A stretch of DNA of 64,000 nt from Faecalicatena orotica. Lineage in GTDB: Bacteria; Bacillota; Clostridia; Lachnospirales; Lachnospiraceae. The position numbers and the translations under genes are program-made. Where the stretch lies: assembly GCF_003149245.1 (NCBI RefSeq), contig NZ_QGDL01000020.1, forward strand, positions 1-64,000, read 5' to 3'. Each line of letters starts with the position of its first letter. Positions within the stretch are counted from its first letter, which is position 1. The notes under the pieces were generated by a model, which made no database searches, was not told the DNA's origin, and was given only the letters and a program-made list of their open reading frames with translations. Shown here piece after piece: positions 16,969 to 25,866 of this stretch.

Positions 16969-18127
16969 AAGTATAAGGATAGTCTGGCTGCTATTTGGAA
17001 ATTTGGCGGCGGGATTAGGCGTAGCTTTCTGTACAAAGGCCGGGATTGGTGTTGATCCTGTCAGCGCTCTTTATGATGGTGTACATAAGATCATTGGTCT
17101 GGAGATAGGGACTGCATCTTTTGTGGTCAATATGCTGATTCTTCTGGTATGTACCTTATTAAACAGGAAATACCTGAAATGGGGTACATTTCTGTCAATG
17201 CTGAGTTTTGCGGTATCTTTGAACACGTTCGTACAACTCGCTTCACCTTTTATAGTAGAACCCTATACGATGTCATGTTATCTTCTGTTTTTTATTGGAA
17301 TTTTTTTGGCAGGGGCAGGATTTTCAACGGTAGTATTTCAGAATTTAGGACCAAACTGTGCAGATATCCTCCTGGAAGTGTTGAAAGACAGAGCCGGTAT
17401 TTCTATGAAGAATGCCAAAATTACTATAGATCTGTGTTGTACTGTGCTGGGGTTCCTGATGGGCGGCACTGTCGGTTTAGGTACAGTCCTGTGTATATGT
17501 GGCATGGGACATATTTATAATCAGGTATTTTGTATATGGCAGTGGGCAGTCTCAGGAAATGGCAGCGTTCCAGAGCAGGGAACGATTGATGAAATATTGA
17601 TGAATAACCGCAGATTTGTGCAGGAAAGAAGATATGAGAGATACGAAACTGAGAAATATCCCAGAAAGAAGCTTGCAATTCTGACCTGCATGGATACGAG
17701 ACTGACAGAACTTCTGCCTGCGGCGATAGGACTGAAAAATGGAGATGCCAAGATCATCAGAAATGCGGGTGGAGTAACGGAGGATGCTTATGGGAGTGAG
17801 GTGAAAAGCCTTCTGGTGGCTATTTTTGAATTAGGAGTTACGAAGATCGTGGTGATTGGGCATACAGACTGCGGCGTGGAAAAGTTGGACAGTACCCAAA
17901 TGATAGAAAAAATGCGTAAACGTAAAATTAAATTAGAGAACAAAGAGAAGGCCGGCAGAAGAGAAATTGATTTGAATAGGTGGCTTTCCGGAATCCACGC
18001 AACAGAGGAAGCCGTACGGGATACCGTTTCATTATTAAAAGAACATCCTCTTGTTCCTAAAGATGTGGATATCTTTGGTTTTGTGATGAATACAAAGACA
18101 GGCGAACTGATGGAAGTTGTACAGTAA
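16961..18127 (+). CDS. Fusion protein: YczE/YitT-like membrane domain plus beta-carbonic anhydrase
   Basis: One uninterrupted 388-codon frame. Residues 1-200 are hydrophobic with about five membrane segments (for example 105-125 FIGIFLAGAGFSTVVF) and resemble the YczE/YitT group of uncharacterised membrane proteins. After a charged linker (about 205-235), residues 236-388 look like a small beta-carbonic anhydrase: C243-x-D-x-R247 (CMDTR) and H301-x-x-C304 (HTDCG) supply the complete zinc site. The start overlaps deoD by 8 bases, so it belongs to the operon. A membrane-tethered CO2/bicarbonate or related hydratase is inferred; the link to nucleoside use is not clear. I do not know this combination as a described family. 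Confidence 0.75.
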   Translation: MCKSIRIVWLLFGNLAAGLGVAFCTKAGIGVDPVSALYDGVHKIIGLEIGTASFVVNMLILLVCTLLNRKYLKWGTFLSMLSFAVSLNTFVQLASPFIVEPYTMSCYLLFFIGIFLAGAGFSTVVFQNLGPNCADILLEVLKDRAGISMKNAKITIDLCCTVLGFLMGGTVGLGTVLCICGMGHIYNQVFCIWQWAVSGNGSVPEQGTIDEILMNNRRFVQERRYERYETEKYPRKKLAILTCMDTRLTELLPAAIGLKNGDAKIIRNAGGVTEDAYGSEVKSLLVAIFELGVTKIVVIGHTDCGVEKLDSTQMIEKMRKRKIKLENKEKAGRREIDLNRWLSGIHATEEAVRDTVSLLKEHPLVPKDVDIFGFVMNTKTGELMEVVQ

Positions 18128-18182
18128 TTCCCATATAAGACTTGACTAAGGACACGGCTGGCTTTATAATCAAATAAAAAGC

Positions 18183-18191
18183 GGTCAGACC
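18183..18191 (+). promoter_or_regulatory. Putative FadR-type operator in front of regulator gene
   Basis: GGTCAGACC, a perfect short palindrome (11 bases with flanking C/G), lies 14 bases before the start codon. The same 9 bases occur at 22480-22488 in front of the sugar ABC transporter operon. The GT-N3-AC core is the usual shape of FadR-subfamily sites. Autoregulation is inferred. Confidence 0.6.
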
Positions 18192-18204
18192 GGTTAGGAG
18201 TATT

Positions 18205-18912
18205 ATGGAGTACGGTAGAGATACAGGAAGAAAAAGATTATTATATTCTAAGCTATCAGATAGAATATACCAATACATAAAAGAAGAGCACTTAAGTCCG
18301 GGAGACAGACTGCCGGGGGAACGTAAGCTGGCGGCGGACTGGAAGGTCAGCCGCCCGTCCCTGCGTGAAGCGATCCGGGAGCTGGAGAATCAGGGGATTG
18401 TCCGTGTGGAAGTGGGAAAAGGGACATTTGTCACTGATTATGTAGAGGGAAGGCAGTTGAGCATTAACCTTGCTTTAAAGAATTTTTTGGAACTATTTGA
18501 GATTAAGACTGTGTTGGAGAGATACAGTCTTGAGAAAGCGATTCCCAATATATCCGAAGAAAAGCTGAAAGAATTGGAAGATATGGCTGTACAGATGGAT
18601 GCGGTAGCGGCGAAAGGGATCATGCCTAAGGAAATGGACCACCAGTTCCACCGCAGCATAAGTGAGAGTTACGGGAATCAGGAACTGGCTAATCTGGTCT
18701 GCAATATGATCGAGATGTATGAAACCTTTGATAATGACCTGTATGGGTATTTCGAAGACAAAGATTTTGATTATTTACCAATTTTGCTTCAGACATTTCC
18801 ATATCATCTGGAGATGGTGCGGATGATGAAGGAGAGGAATGTAGAAGAGGCATTGAAAAGGTTTGATAAGATAGTCGCTTTAGATCTGGAAATATACGGA
18901 CAGATTAAGTAA
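18205..18912 (+). CDS. FadR-subfamily GntR transcriptional regulator
   Basis: A 235-residue regulator. The winged helix-turn-helix is at about residues 10-78 (LPGERKLAADWKVSRPSLREAIRELENQGIVRVEVGKGTFV). An all-helical FCD effector domain follows, with a metal-binding-type His in DHQFHRSISESYGN and further residues near the C-terminus. A weak TTAGGAG ribosome site precedes the ATG. Neighbouring carbohydrate genes and the repeated GGTCAGACC site point to control of the glycoside locus by a sugar-acid or sugar-derived ligand (inference). Confidence 0.9.
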   Translation: MEYGRDTGRKRLLYSKLSDRIYQYIKEEHLSPGDRLPGERKLAADWKVSRPSLREAIRELENQGIVRVEVGKGTFVTDYVEGRQLSINLALKNFLELFEIKTVLERYSLEKAIPNISEEKLKELEDMAVQMDAVAAKGIMPKEMDHQFHRSISESYGNQELANLVCNMIEMYETFDNDLYGYFEDKDFDYLPILLQTFPYHLEMVRMMKERNVEEALKRFDKIVALDLEIYGQIK

Positions 18913-18916
18913 AGAG

Positions 18917-18959
18917 CAGGCCGGGCATGGGAGAACGAGTGTTTCCCGTGCCCGGCCTG
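18917..18959. terminator. Long stem-loop between convergent genes
   Basis: CAGGCCGGGCA pairs with TGCCCGGCCTG and the stem continues with GGGA/TCCC. There is no clear T-run on the plus strand, so it may act as a weak or bidirectional terminator between the regulator and the leftward gene. Confidence 0.6.
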
Positions 18960-18973
18960 TTGGAAATGTAACC

Positions 18974-20089
18974 CTAATCCAGAATGTTTTTGATTTTCTC
19001 GCAGTAATATTGTACGTTTTCCCACTTTGCATCATCGGGAATCCGGTGGTCCGGGCAGGGGATGTAGCCGGACAGCCGGGCCAGCGGTTTCAGCCTGTTT
19101 ATTTCTTCGTCTATGGCTGCATAATCCTGGGCGAGCACAGATTTGCGCATACCGCCGATTCCTTTTAAGGGGCGCCCGTATTTCTCGCGCCAGGGGGCTA
19201 TGCTGGCATCCCAGGTTCCGACTTCGATTGGAAACATTGTATTGACCCCGTTTTTCAGCCAGATCGGGAGAAGGGAATCTACCAGCCCGTCACAGTCTAC
19301 GCTGATGGTTCTGACATCATATTCCATGAGCAGGTCCGTTATCTTTTTGTAATGGCGTGCGGTGTATTGTTCGAATACATCCGGGGCTAATAAGGGGCCG
19401 TTTTTATAACAGACGTCTTCCCAGAAATGTGCGTAATCGAACCGGATGCCCGTATCCAGAGTTCTTTTTACGGATTTCAGGCAGAGGTCTCCGATGGTAT
19501 CAAACATTTCTTCGAGAAGTTCTTCATCGTCTACCATCATGTAACTGAATTCTACAATTCCGAGATAGTCCCTGATACGCCCGCAAAGGCTGCCGCAGTG
19601 GAGGCCAATGGGATTTCCCTTCTTTTGTTCCGATATGACACGGTTTAATTCTGACTGGGAAAAACGCTCCTCTGTGTAAGTTAGTTTCGGTAAATAGTAT
19701 TTTTCCCAGGATTCTCTGTCTTCCAGCAGGTGCCCGACCTCGGCGGGAATAGACTTGGCCCCGGCACGCTGGAGGATGTACACTCCGTCACAGTTGATAT
19801 ATTTATCGAAGCCATTATCCAGATGTTCTACGAATTTTTCCTCGAAGAAGGGGAAAAGTTCGGTGGTAGTTATACGGCTGGCATGCCACCCGAAATCAAA
19901 TCCTAATTTTTGTGAGAGAATTTCTTCTCCTTCAAAAGAGTATTCTTCTAAATCCAGAATATCTTTGCCAAGGTGCCCTTCCTGAACCCATCTTTCGATG
20001 ACCTCCGGGGTAAAGCCAAAATGTACGGCGGGCATCCGGTCTGGTTTTTCGTAATTCATAATCGCCTGAAGGCGTTCTCGGTTATTCAT
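18974..20089 (-). CDS. Uroporphyrinogen-decarboxylase-family protein (MtaA/CmuA-like)
   Basis: A 371-residue TIM-barrel protein beginning MNNRERLQAIMNYEKPDRMP, the usual opening of the URO-D superfamily members that are not haem enzymes. Family members include corrinoid-dependent methyltransferases. A zinc-type His/Cys pattern is partly visible (GLHCGSLCG) but I cannot confirm methyltransferase ligands. No corrinoid-binding protein gene is nearby. It is the second gene of a leftward pair, 46 bases after the glycosidase-like gene. The reaction is unknown; handling of O-methylated or otherwise modified sugar aglycones would be a guess. Confidence 0.75.
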   Translation of the reverse strand: MNNRERLQAIMNYEKPDRMPAVHFGFTPEVIERWVQEGHLGKDILDLEEYSFEGEEILSQKLGFDFGWHASRITTTELFPFFEEKFVEHLDNGFDKYINCDGVYILQRAGAKSIPAEVGHLLEDRESWEKYYLPKLTYTEERFSQSELNRVISEQKKGNPIGLHCGSLCGRIRDYLGIVEFSYMMVDDEELLEEMFDTIGDLCLKSVKRTLDTGIRFDYAHFWEDVCYKNGPLLAPDVFEQYTARHYKKITDLLMEYDVRTISVDCDGLVDSLLPIWLKNGVNTMFPIEVGTWDASIAPWREKYGRPLKGIGGMRKSVLAQDYAAIDEEINRLKPLARLSGYIPCPDHRIPDDAKWENVQYYCEKIKNILD

Positions 20090-20135
20090 GATCCATACTT
20101 CCTTTCATCATAAGATTCTCACATCTGTTTTTTTG

Positions 20136-22208
20136 CTATTTCTTACAAACAATTATCTGTTGTAGTGAAAAAGCAGGCAGAGATATGACTGTTTTATTAT
20201 TTTCCATATGCTGTTCCAATGTGGCACACTCAGGGTATACAAGCTCAGCCTGTGAAATTGTGCGGTCAAGTTCCAGAGTTCCTCCGCTGACCGGGAAGGC
20301 GTCTCCGTGGAAACGTTTTGGAACCATAGAGATCTGGTGGATGATATAACTGTCCTCTGTTTCAAAATAAGCTGTGCGGATTACATCAGGTGTTTCTGTT
20401 ATATTGCGCACCGCTGGTGTGATTTTTTCATGCTTTAAAAGATCACTGAATAACTCATGCGGATACTGGAAGCTGTCCAGTGAGGCCATTGTAAAGAAGT
20501 CGAAGGCCATGTAATAAGCACTGCCTTTTCCGACTGTTTTCCGGATCAGGGCGGGAAAGACGGAATCGGCCCCCGGCGGAGGACTCCACCAGTTGACCCA
20601 ATGCCGGGAATCACACACGACACACGGCAGTATGAAAGTAAGGAGCGTTTCGGCGTTCTTTTCGGTTACTGTTTCAATGAAGTGTTCACTGACCGGGGGC
20701 GTTGTACAGGACAAAAGTCCTGAAAAGTCTTCCGTGCCGGTATTCTTCAGATATGCGGCCCAGCGGTTGGCAGCATATTCAGTGTGAATGGTACACTCGC
20801 CGGTCCCTGTGATTCTGGCAATCGTGGAGGCAGGAAGCTTTCTGGAATCTGCCGTCCACAGCCCGCTTTGCCCGGAACTGATCAGGGTACCGCCGTTTTC
20901 TGTGTAATCAGCCAGTAGTTCGGCAGTTTCTTTTTCTATGACAAATACTTCCGGCAGCAGGAGCAGGTCAAACTGTTCGAGAAGCGCTTTGTCCAGTGTG
21001 CGTTCAGGAAGAACCACGTAAGGGATTTTGGCCCTTTCACAAAGCTGCATGGCACCCAGGACAGCATTCTGGTGCGGATTGTGGTGCTTCATCCGCAGGA
21101 TGGCGTCTGCATCCAGCGAAGGGATATTGACGGCCATAGAAAGGTCGCTCTGCACGATGCCGGCACACTTTACAGGGGTGCGCCCGTTGAAATAGGGCTC
21201 CATCTTCTTTAGTTCGGTATAGACGGCGCCAAGCCTTCTTGCCTCTTCAAAATCGAGTGTGCCGTCGATGTGCTGGGAACCGCTGTACATGCCTACTCGG
21301 CAGCCCTGTGCGGCGATCGAGGAGAGGTCACATATGTATTCATTGACAGAGCTGTAATTATAGACCTGCGAGGCCTCGCCGGGAGCGAGGATCGGATACT
21401 GCCCTACAGCAGTGTCACGTGCATAGGCGGAGGAAAACCAGTTGTCTTTCAGCAGTGGTTCTGAAAACTGGTAGTCCAGCATATCCCGGAGTTCCTGCGG
21501 ATAATGGCAGGAAAAATTAATCGTAATGGCAAGTGACGGATCAATGGCCTTTACACGCTGCTTCAGCTCGGCGAGAAAACTCATCGCATTCTGATTCAGA
21601 AATTCTACAATGTCTGTTTTATGTTCCAGAATCTCCTCCTGTGTTTCCGGCAGAGGATAATGATAAAGGGAAGCAAATTTGGTGCGGCAGTGATTGCAGT
21701 AGCACAGGGACGCCCCGAAAATATCCAGAAATAAAGAATCAGGGGCATAGTTTCTTACAATCTCTTCGAGCTGTTTCAGACAGTATTCCCGGTATCCGGT
21801 CTGGCAGCAGCAGAGTGTCCATTTCGCAAATTCATCGTCCCGGATCAGCGCGGAGCCGTCCGCCTTCTTAACCTGCCATTCCGGAAATCTCCTGGCGGCT
21901 CCTTCATCATATTCAATACAGTAGTAGGCAACAAATTCAATGCCTTTTTCTCTTAAAAGTGTACTGATTTCTTTAATCCAGTCACCTTTAACTCCGAGAT
22001 GCTTTTGTGCCCCGGGCACTTCACTCGGGTAATAAGTGACGCCCCAGTGGTCTTTGCAGTACACCATGAGAGAGTCGATACCGGCAGTTTCGAAAAATGC
22101 CTCATATTCTTTGATATCGAGATGGTTCAGCGTGACGTCAGGTGGCTGGGGGGAGTGATGGTCTATTAAGTAGCATCGCCTGGTGGCTGTGTATTTTTTA
22201 CTCATCAT
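20136..22208 (-). CDS. Glycoside-hydrolase-like protein (GHL6 type with trimerisation-like domain)
   Basis: A 690-residue cytosolic-looking protein with no signal peptide. Residues 20-330 look like a TIM-barrel glycosidase-like domain (GIEFVAYYCIEYDEG, DSLFLDIFGASLCYCNHCR, LAITINFSC). Residues 350-560 resemble the beta-galactosidase trimerisation domain (LLLLPEVFVIEKETAELLADYTENGGTLISSGQSGLW). This is the layout of the hypothetical glycoside hydrolase family 6 of Pfam, related to GH42-like enzymes; activity is not established. The start codon is uncertain because the nearest AAAGGAG is too far away. It is divergent from the ABC operon and co-transcribed with the URO-D-like gene. Confidence 0.75.
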   Translation of the reverse strand: MMSKKYTATRRCYLIDHHSPQPPDVTLNHLDIKEYEAFFETAGIDSLMVYCKDHWGVTYYPSEVPGAQKHLGVKGDWIKEISTLLREKGIEFVAYYCIEYDEGAARRFPEWQVKKADGSALIRDDEFAKWTLCCCQTGYREYCLKQLEEIVRNYAPDSLFLDIFGASLCYCNHCRTKFASLYHYPLPETQEEILEHKTDIVEFLNQNAMSFLAELKQRVKAIDPSLAITINFSCHYPQELRDMLDYQFSEPLLKDNWFSSAYARDTAVGQYPILAPGEASQVYNYSSVNEYICDLSSIAAQGCRVGMYSGSQHIDGTLDFEEARRLGAVYTELKKMEPYFNGRTPVKCAGIVQSDLSMAVNIPSLDADAILRMKHHNPHQNAVLGAMQLCERAKIPYVVLPERTLDKALLEQFDLLLLPEVFVIEKETAELLADYTENGGTLISSGQSGLWTADSRKLPASTIARITGTGECTIHTEYAANRWAAYLKNTGTEDFSGLLSCTTPPVSEHFIETVTEKNAETLLTFILPCVVCDSRHWVNWWSPPPGADSVFPALIRKTVGKGSAYYMAFDFFTMASLDSFQYPHELFSDLLKHEKITPAVRNITETPDVIRTAYFETEDSYIIHQISMVPKRFHGDAFPVSGGTLELDRTISQAELVYPECATLEQHMENNKTVISLPAFSLQQIIVCKK

Positions 22209-22438
22209 GATTTAAGCAATATACGTCTGTATACTGCCTGACTCCTTTCTGTATAGGTGAAATTTTAAGATTCAGCATATAAGTGAATAGACTTGAGATC
22301 AGATAAGGGAAAAGTTTATTAAGCTAAGAATATAAAAAACGTACAGTATTGTCAAGTGAAAACAAAAAGTTAATTGGTGAAAAATAACCAAAAAAGGAGT
22401 GGATAAATTAGATAAAAAGTATAAAAATAACAAAGATA

Positions 22439-22470
22439 TTGACAAGAGGAGTTTCAAATGATAGTATAAT
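22439..22470 (+). promoter_or_regulatory. Promoter of sugar ABC transporter operon
   Basis: TTGACA at 22439-22444. TAGTAT lies 17 bases later and overlaps a consensus TATAAT (22465-22470, spacer 20). Confidence 0.65.
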
Positions 22471-22479
22471 CGCATAAGT

Positions 22480-22488
22480 GGTCAGACC
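22480..22488 (+). promoter_or_regulatory. Putative FadR-type operator in front of ABC operon
   Basis: GGTCAGACC, identical to the site in front of the FadR-type gene at 18205, placed at the expected transcription start of the operon. This suggests repression by that regulator. Confidence 0.65.
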
Positions 22489-22598
22489 GGAAATACCTCA
22501 CGAGAGTGGCGGTCAGTAACCAGCTAAGGGAAAAGCGTAACTAAATAATTCAAATGACCTGGTATTGTGATTTGAAAAAAAGAAAAGGAGAGGAAGTT

Positions 22599-23972
22599 AT
22601 GAAAAAAAGGATTTTAGCGGCAACATTGGCAGCTGTTATGGTAGGCGGACTGCTGGCAGGATGCGGGTCATCCGATAAGAAGTCCGGTTCATCCAAAGAC
22701 TCGGCAAAAGACGGCGGGAAAGCGACGCTTCGTTTTATTGATGTAAGCCCGAGCCCGGAGAGGCAGAAGTATTATGAGAATGCATTTGCCAAGTTTGAAG
22801 AGGAGACCGGTGTGGCAGTTAAGTACGAAAGTGTCCCGTGGGACGATGCAGCCGACAAGCTGACGGTGCTCGGTACTTCCGGACAATTACCGGATGTTAT
22901 CACGACCCACCCGCTCTGGCTGGGACAGTTTACAGAGGCCGACTGGGTGATTCCTATTGACGATTATGTGGAAGAAAACGGGGACCAGTTTGTTGATGCA
23001 GTTCAGAAAATCAACTGGGCACAGGAAAAAGAAAGATATGGACATGTTTACTCTGTTCCTGACGGATTCATGGTAAAGGGTATCTTCTACAGGAAAGACT
23101 GGGTGGAAGAGATCGGATACGATATTCCGACCGGTGATGACTGGACATACGATGCATATTTTGATCTGATCAAGGCATTGACAGACAAAGACCAGAAGCG
23201 TTACGGTAACTCCTTCCGCGGGGCAAGAGGTGCATTTGACCCGCTGCTCGCTTACCTGCAGTCCTTTACAGGCGGCTATGTATTCGATGAAGAAGGCAAT
23301 TTCATCCTGAATACACCGGAATGTGTAGAAGCAGTTGAGAAATGGTGTGAGATTTATAAAGACGGGTATGTACCGGAAGATTCTGTTAACTGGGGATTTG
23401 TTGAGATGGTGGATAACTTTACAGGAGGCCTTACAGGAACTCTTTCCAATGATTCTGAAGTAGCAAAGGCATGTGAAGAGAAGATGGATGCTTCCAAATG
23501 GGGAGTCCTCCCGATGCCGGTATCTACTGTTGACGGTAAGATGATGAATACCGCGGGCAGCCCTTACTCATATACAATTGCAAAGAGCTCTGAATATCCG
23601 GAAGAGTCCCTGCAGCTGATTGATTTCCTTGTGAGGGCTGATAATAACATTGAGTACTGCAAGATGGGCGGCCTGATACCTATCAAGAAGGATGTCGGAG
23701 ATGATGCAACATACGGGGAAGACGGACCTTACGCAGTATTCCTGGATGAATTAAATGATCCGAATTTTACAGTTCCGCCGATGTATGGTCCTTTTAATTA
23801 TACAGACCTTCATCAGGATATGTTCCACACAGAACTTCAGAAATATCTGCTTGGACAGCAGTCAGCTGAAGACGTCCTGACTCATATTGGAGATGAACTT
23901 ACAACAAGAATGAAACAGTACCTTGCTGATAATGAAGGATCTACGATAGAAACACCGAAAACAATGCAGTAA
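22599..23972 (+). CDS. ABC transporter sugar-binding lipoprotein
   Basis: An extracellular solute-binding protein of the carbohydrate (family 1) type, 457 residues. The signal peptide MKKRILAATLAAVMVGGLLAGC ends in a lipobox (LLAGC), so it is lipid-anchored outside the membrane. A Ser/Lys/Gly-rich linker follows. The start at 22599 follows AGGAGAGGAAG; the frame is open 15 codons further upstream without a better site. It is the first gene of the operon and is separated from the permeases by a stem-loop that may keep its mRNA level higher. The substrate is probably a rhamnoside or similar glycoside, given the downstream glycosidase. Confidence 0.93.
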   Translation: MKKRILAATLAAVMVGGLLAGCGSSDKKSGSSKDSAKDGGKATLRFIDVSPSPERQKYYENAFAKFEEETGVAVKYESVPWDDAADKLTVLGTSGQLPDVITTHPLWLGQFTEADWVIPIDDYVEENGDQFVDAVQKINWAQEKERYGHVYSVPDGFMVKGIFYRKDWVEEIGYDIPTGDDWTYDAYFDLIKALTDKDQKRYGNSFRGARGAFDPLLAYLQSFTGGYVFDEEGNFILNTPECVEAVEKWCEIYKDGYVPEDSVNWGFVEMVDNFTGGLTGTLSNDSEVAKACEEKMDASKWGVLPMPVSTVDGKMMNTAGSPYSYTIAKSSEYPEESLQLIDFLVRADNNIEYCKMGGLIPIKKDVGDDATYGEDGPYAVFLDELNDPNFTVPPMYGPFNYTDLHQDMFHTELQKYLLGQQSAEDVLTHIGDELTTRMKQYLADNEGSTIETPKTMQ

Positions 23973-24012
23973 AAATACAGCAGGAAAGGTTATTGCAGGA
24001 TAAGATGAGAAG

Positions 24013-24051
24013 GGGGTTAATGTAAAATGAAAAAAAGCATTAACCCCTTTT
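24013..24051 (+). terminator. Stem-loop between binding protein and permease genes
   Basis: GGGGTTAATG pairs with CATTAACCCC, followed by TTTT. Since the permease genes follow in the same orientation without an obvious new promoter, this is probably a partial terminator or mRNA stabiliser. Confidence 0.65.
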
Positions 24052-24142
24052 CCATTTCATACCGGATACCGCGAATTTTTACAATTGGCAGAACAACTGC
24101 CATGCATTTTTTGAAAACTAGATAAAGGAGAGTGATATCTAC

Positions 24143-25021
24143 ATGAAAAAGAAAATGGAACCCTGGCTGTTTTTACTTCCTGTTCTTGTGATTTTGCTGC
24201 TGCTGTTTGGATATCCGCTGATCAACAGTATTATCATGGCATTTCAAAATTACAAACTGACAGCGCCAAACGATATTCATTTCAATGGACTTGATAACTT
24301 TGCCAAGCTGATGGGGGATCCGGATGCGTTGATGATCATAAAGAATTCCTTTATTTATGTCATCGTATCTGTACTGGGACAGTTTCTGCTTGGAATGACT
24401 CTGGCAGTTGCATTGAAGAAGCAGTTCAAAGGAAGAGGCATCTACCAGTCAATTGTATTTCTGCCCTGGGCTTTTTCAGGATTTGTGGTTGGCCTGATTT
24501 TCCGCTGGTCTTTTAACGGGGAATATGGCGTTGTAAATAACCTTCTGGATAAACTGGGACTGATCGACAAGAATATTGCCTGGCTGGGAACACCGGGATT
24601 TTCGCTTGCAGTTGTTATTATTGCGATGATCTGGATGGGAATCCCGTTCTTTGCAATCATGATCCTCGCGGCTCTGCAGTCGATCCCGACAGATGTCTAT
24701 GAAGCGGCGGATGTGGACGGATGCGGGACAGTAAGGCAGTTTTTCCAGATTACGCTTCCCTACATCAAACCAACGCTGATTACGACAATCCTGCTGAGAA
24801 CAATCTGGATCTTTAATTCGCTGGACCTGGTGGTTATTATTACAGACGGCGGACCAGCGAATACATCACAGACTCTGCCCGCGTATATGTATTCAAAGGC
24901 GTTCGGCTCTTATGACTTCGGGTTTGCAGCAGCACTTGGCGTGATACTGATGATTATTCTGGGAGTTTATGCAATGGTATTTCTGAAAGCGACCAAATAT
25001 GATAAGGCAGGTGATTTCTAA
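24143..25021 (+). CDS. Sugar ABC transporter permease (MalF/UgpA type)
   Basis: A 292-residue inner-membrane protein with six predicted membrane segments. The EAA loop reads YEAADVDGCGTVRQFFQITLPYIKP, the contact point for the ATPase. An AAAGGAGAG site precedes the start. Its stop overlaps the next start by one base. No ATP-binding gene is in the operon, so a shared ATPase (MsmX-like) elsewhere must power the transporter, as is common for this family in Firmicutes. Confidence 0.94.
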   Translation: MKKKMEPWLFLLPVLVILLLLFGYPLINSIIMAFQNYKLTAPNDIHFNGLDNFAKLMGDPDALMIIKNSFIYVIVSVLGQFLLGMTLAVALKKQFKGRGIYQSIVFLPWAFSGFVVGLIFRWSFNGEYGVVNNLLDKLGLIDKNIAWLGTPGFSLAVVIIAMIWMGIPFFAIMILAALQSIPTDVYEAADVDGCGTVRQFFQITLPYIKPTLITTILLRTIWIFNSLDLVVIITDGGPANTSQTLPAYMYSKAFGSYDFGFAAALGVILMIILGVYAMVFLKATKYDKAGDF

Positions 25022-25863
25022 TGAGCAGAAAGACAAAAAATGCAATTGGCGGCACTATACGTGTTCTTGTTCTGATTTTCTTCTTTTTACTTGTCGTACT
25101 GCCTATTTACTGGATTGTGATCACTTCATTTAAGACAAGCGGGGAAATTCTGGACATCAATAACCTGACATTCTTCCCGAAGGATTTTACATGGAAGAAT
25201 TATACGGACTTATTTGAACAGTTTAACTACGGCGTGCTATTAAAAAACAGTCTTTTGGTATCGGTGACTTCGGCACTGGTTGTTACGGTCTTCTCCATGC
25301 TGGGCGGATACTCACTGGCACGATATAAGTTCAATGGAAAGCAGGCAGTCATCCTCTTTTTCCTGATTACGCAGATGATACCCGGAATCCTTGTGATTAT
25401 TCCGCTGTACATAATTTTTTCAAAAATGGGTCTGATCAACACACATATCGGGCTGTTTATCTATTATGTAACCGTGAATCTGCCATTCTGTGTGATTACG
25501 ATGCGGAGCTTCTTCGAGCGGATTCCGGTGACACTGGAGGAGGCGGCGAAGGTGGACGGATGTACAAAAATGCAGTCTCTGTTTAAAATTGTATTTCCGA
25601 TCATGTTCCCCGGCATCGTCTCCGTATTCGTATTTGGCTTTATCGGAGCGTGGAACGAATTGATTGCAGGATCTATTTTCATAAGTACGCCGGAAATGTG
25701 GACGATCCCGGTAGGACTGAAGACCCTGATCGGAAAATACAACGTCGAGTGGGGCCTGCTCATGGCGGGCGGTGTGATGGCACTCCTTCCTACGGCAGTT
25801 ATGTTTGCGGCCATGCAAAAATTCATCGTGGAAGGAATGACAGCCGGGGCTGTAAAGGAGTAA
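25021..25863 (+). CDS. Sugar ABC transporter permease (MalG/UgpE type)
   Basis: A 280-residue partner permease with six hydrophobic segments and the EAA loop LEEAAKVDGCTKMQSLFKIV. Its start codon overlaps the stop of the first permease (TAATG), indicating translational coupling. The stop is followed after three bases by the next gene. Confidence 0.94.
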   Translation: MSRKTKNAIGGTIRVLVLIFFFLLVVLPIYWIVITSFKTSGEILDINNLTFFPKDFTWKNYTDLFEQFNYGVLLKNSLLVSVTSALVVTVFSMLGGYSLARYKFNGKQAVILFFLITQMIPGILVIIPLYIIFSKMGLINTHIGLFIYYVTVNLPFCVITMRSFFERIPVTLEEAAKVDGCTKMQSLFKIVFPIMFPGIVSVFVFGFIGAWNELIAGSIFISTPEMWTIPVGLKTLIGKYNVEWGLLMAGGVMALLPTAVMFAAMQKFIVEGMTAGAVKE

Positions 25864-25866
25864 GTC

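Larger units (their letters stand above)
22209..22598. other. Divergent control region of the glycoside locus
   Basis: The leftward promoter is probably TTGACA/TATTCT on the minus strand (22350-22355 and 22327-22332, spacer 17). The rightward promoter and operator lie at 22439-22488. A second partial copy of the operator, CGGTCAGTAACC, lies near 22509. No further coding sequence was seen. Confidence 0.6.
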
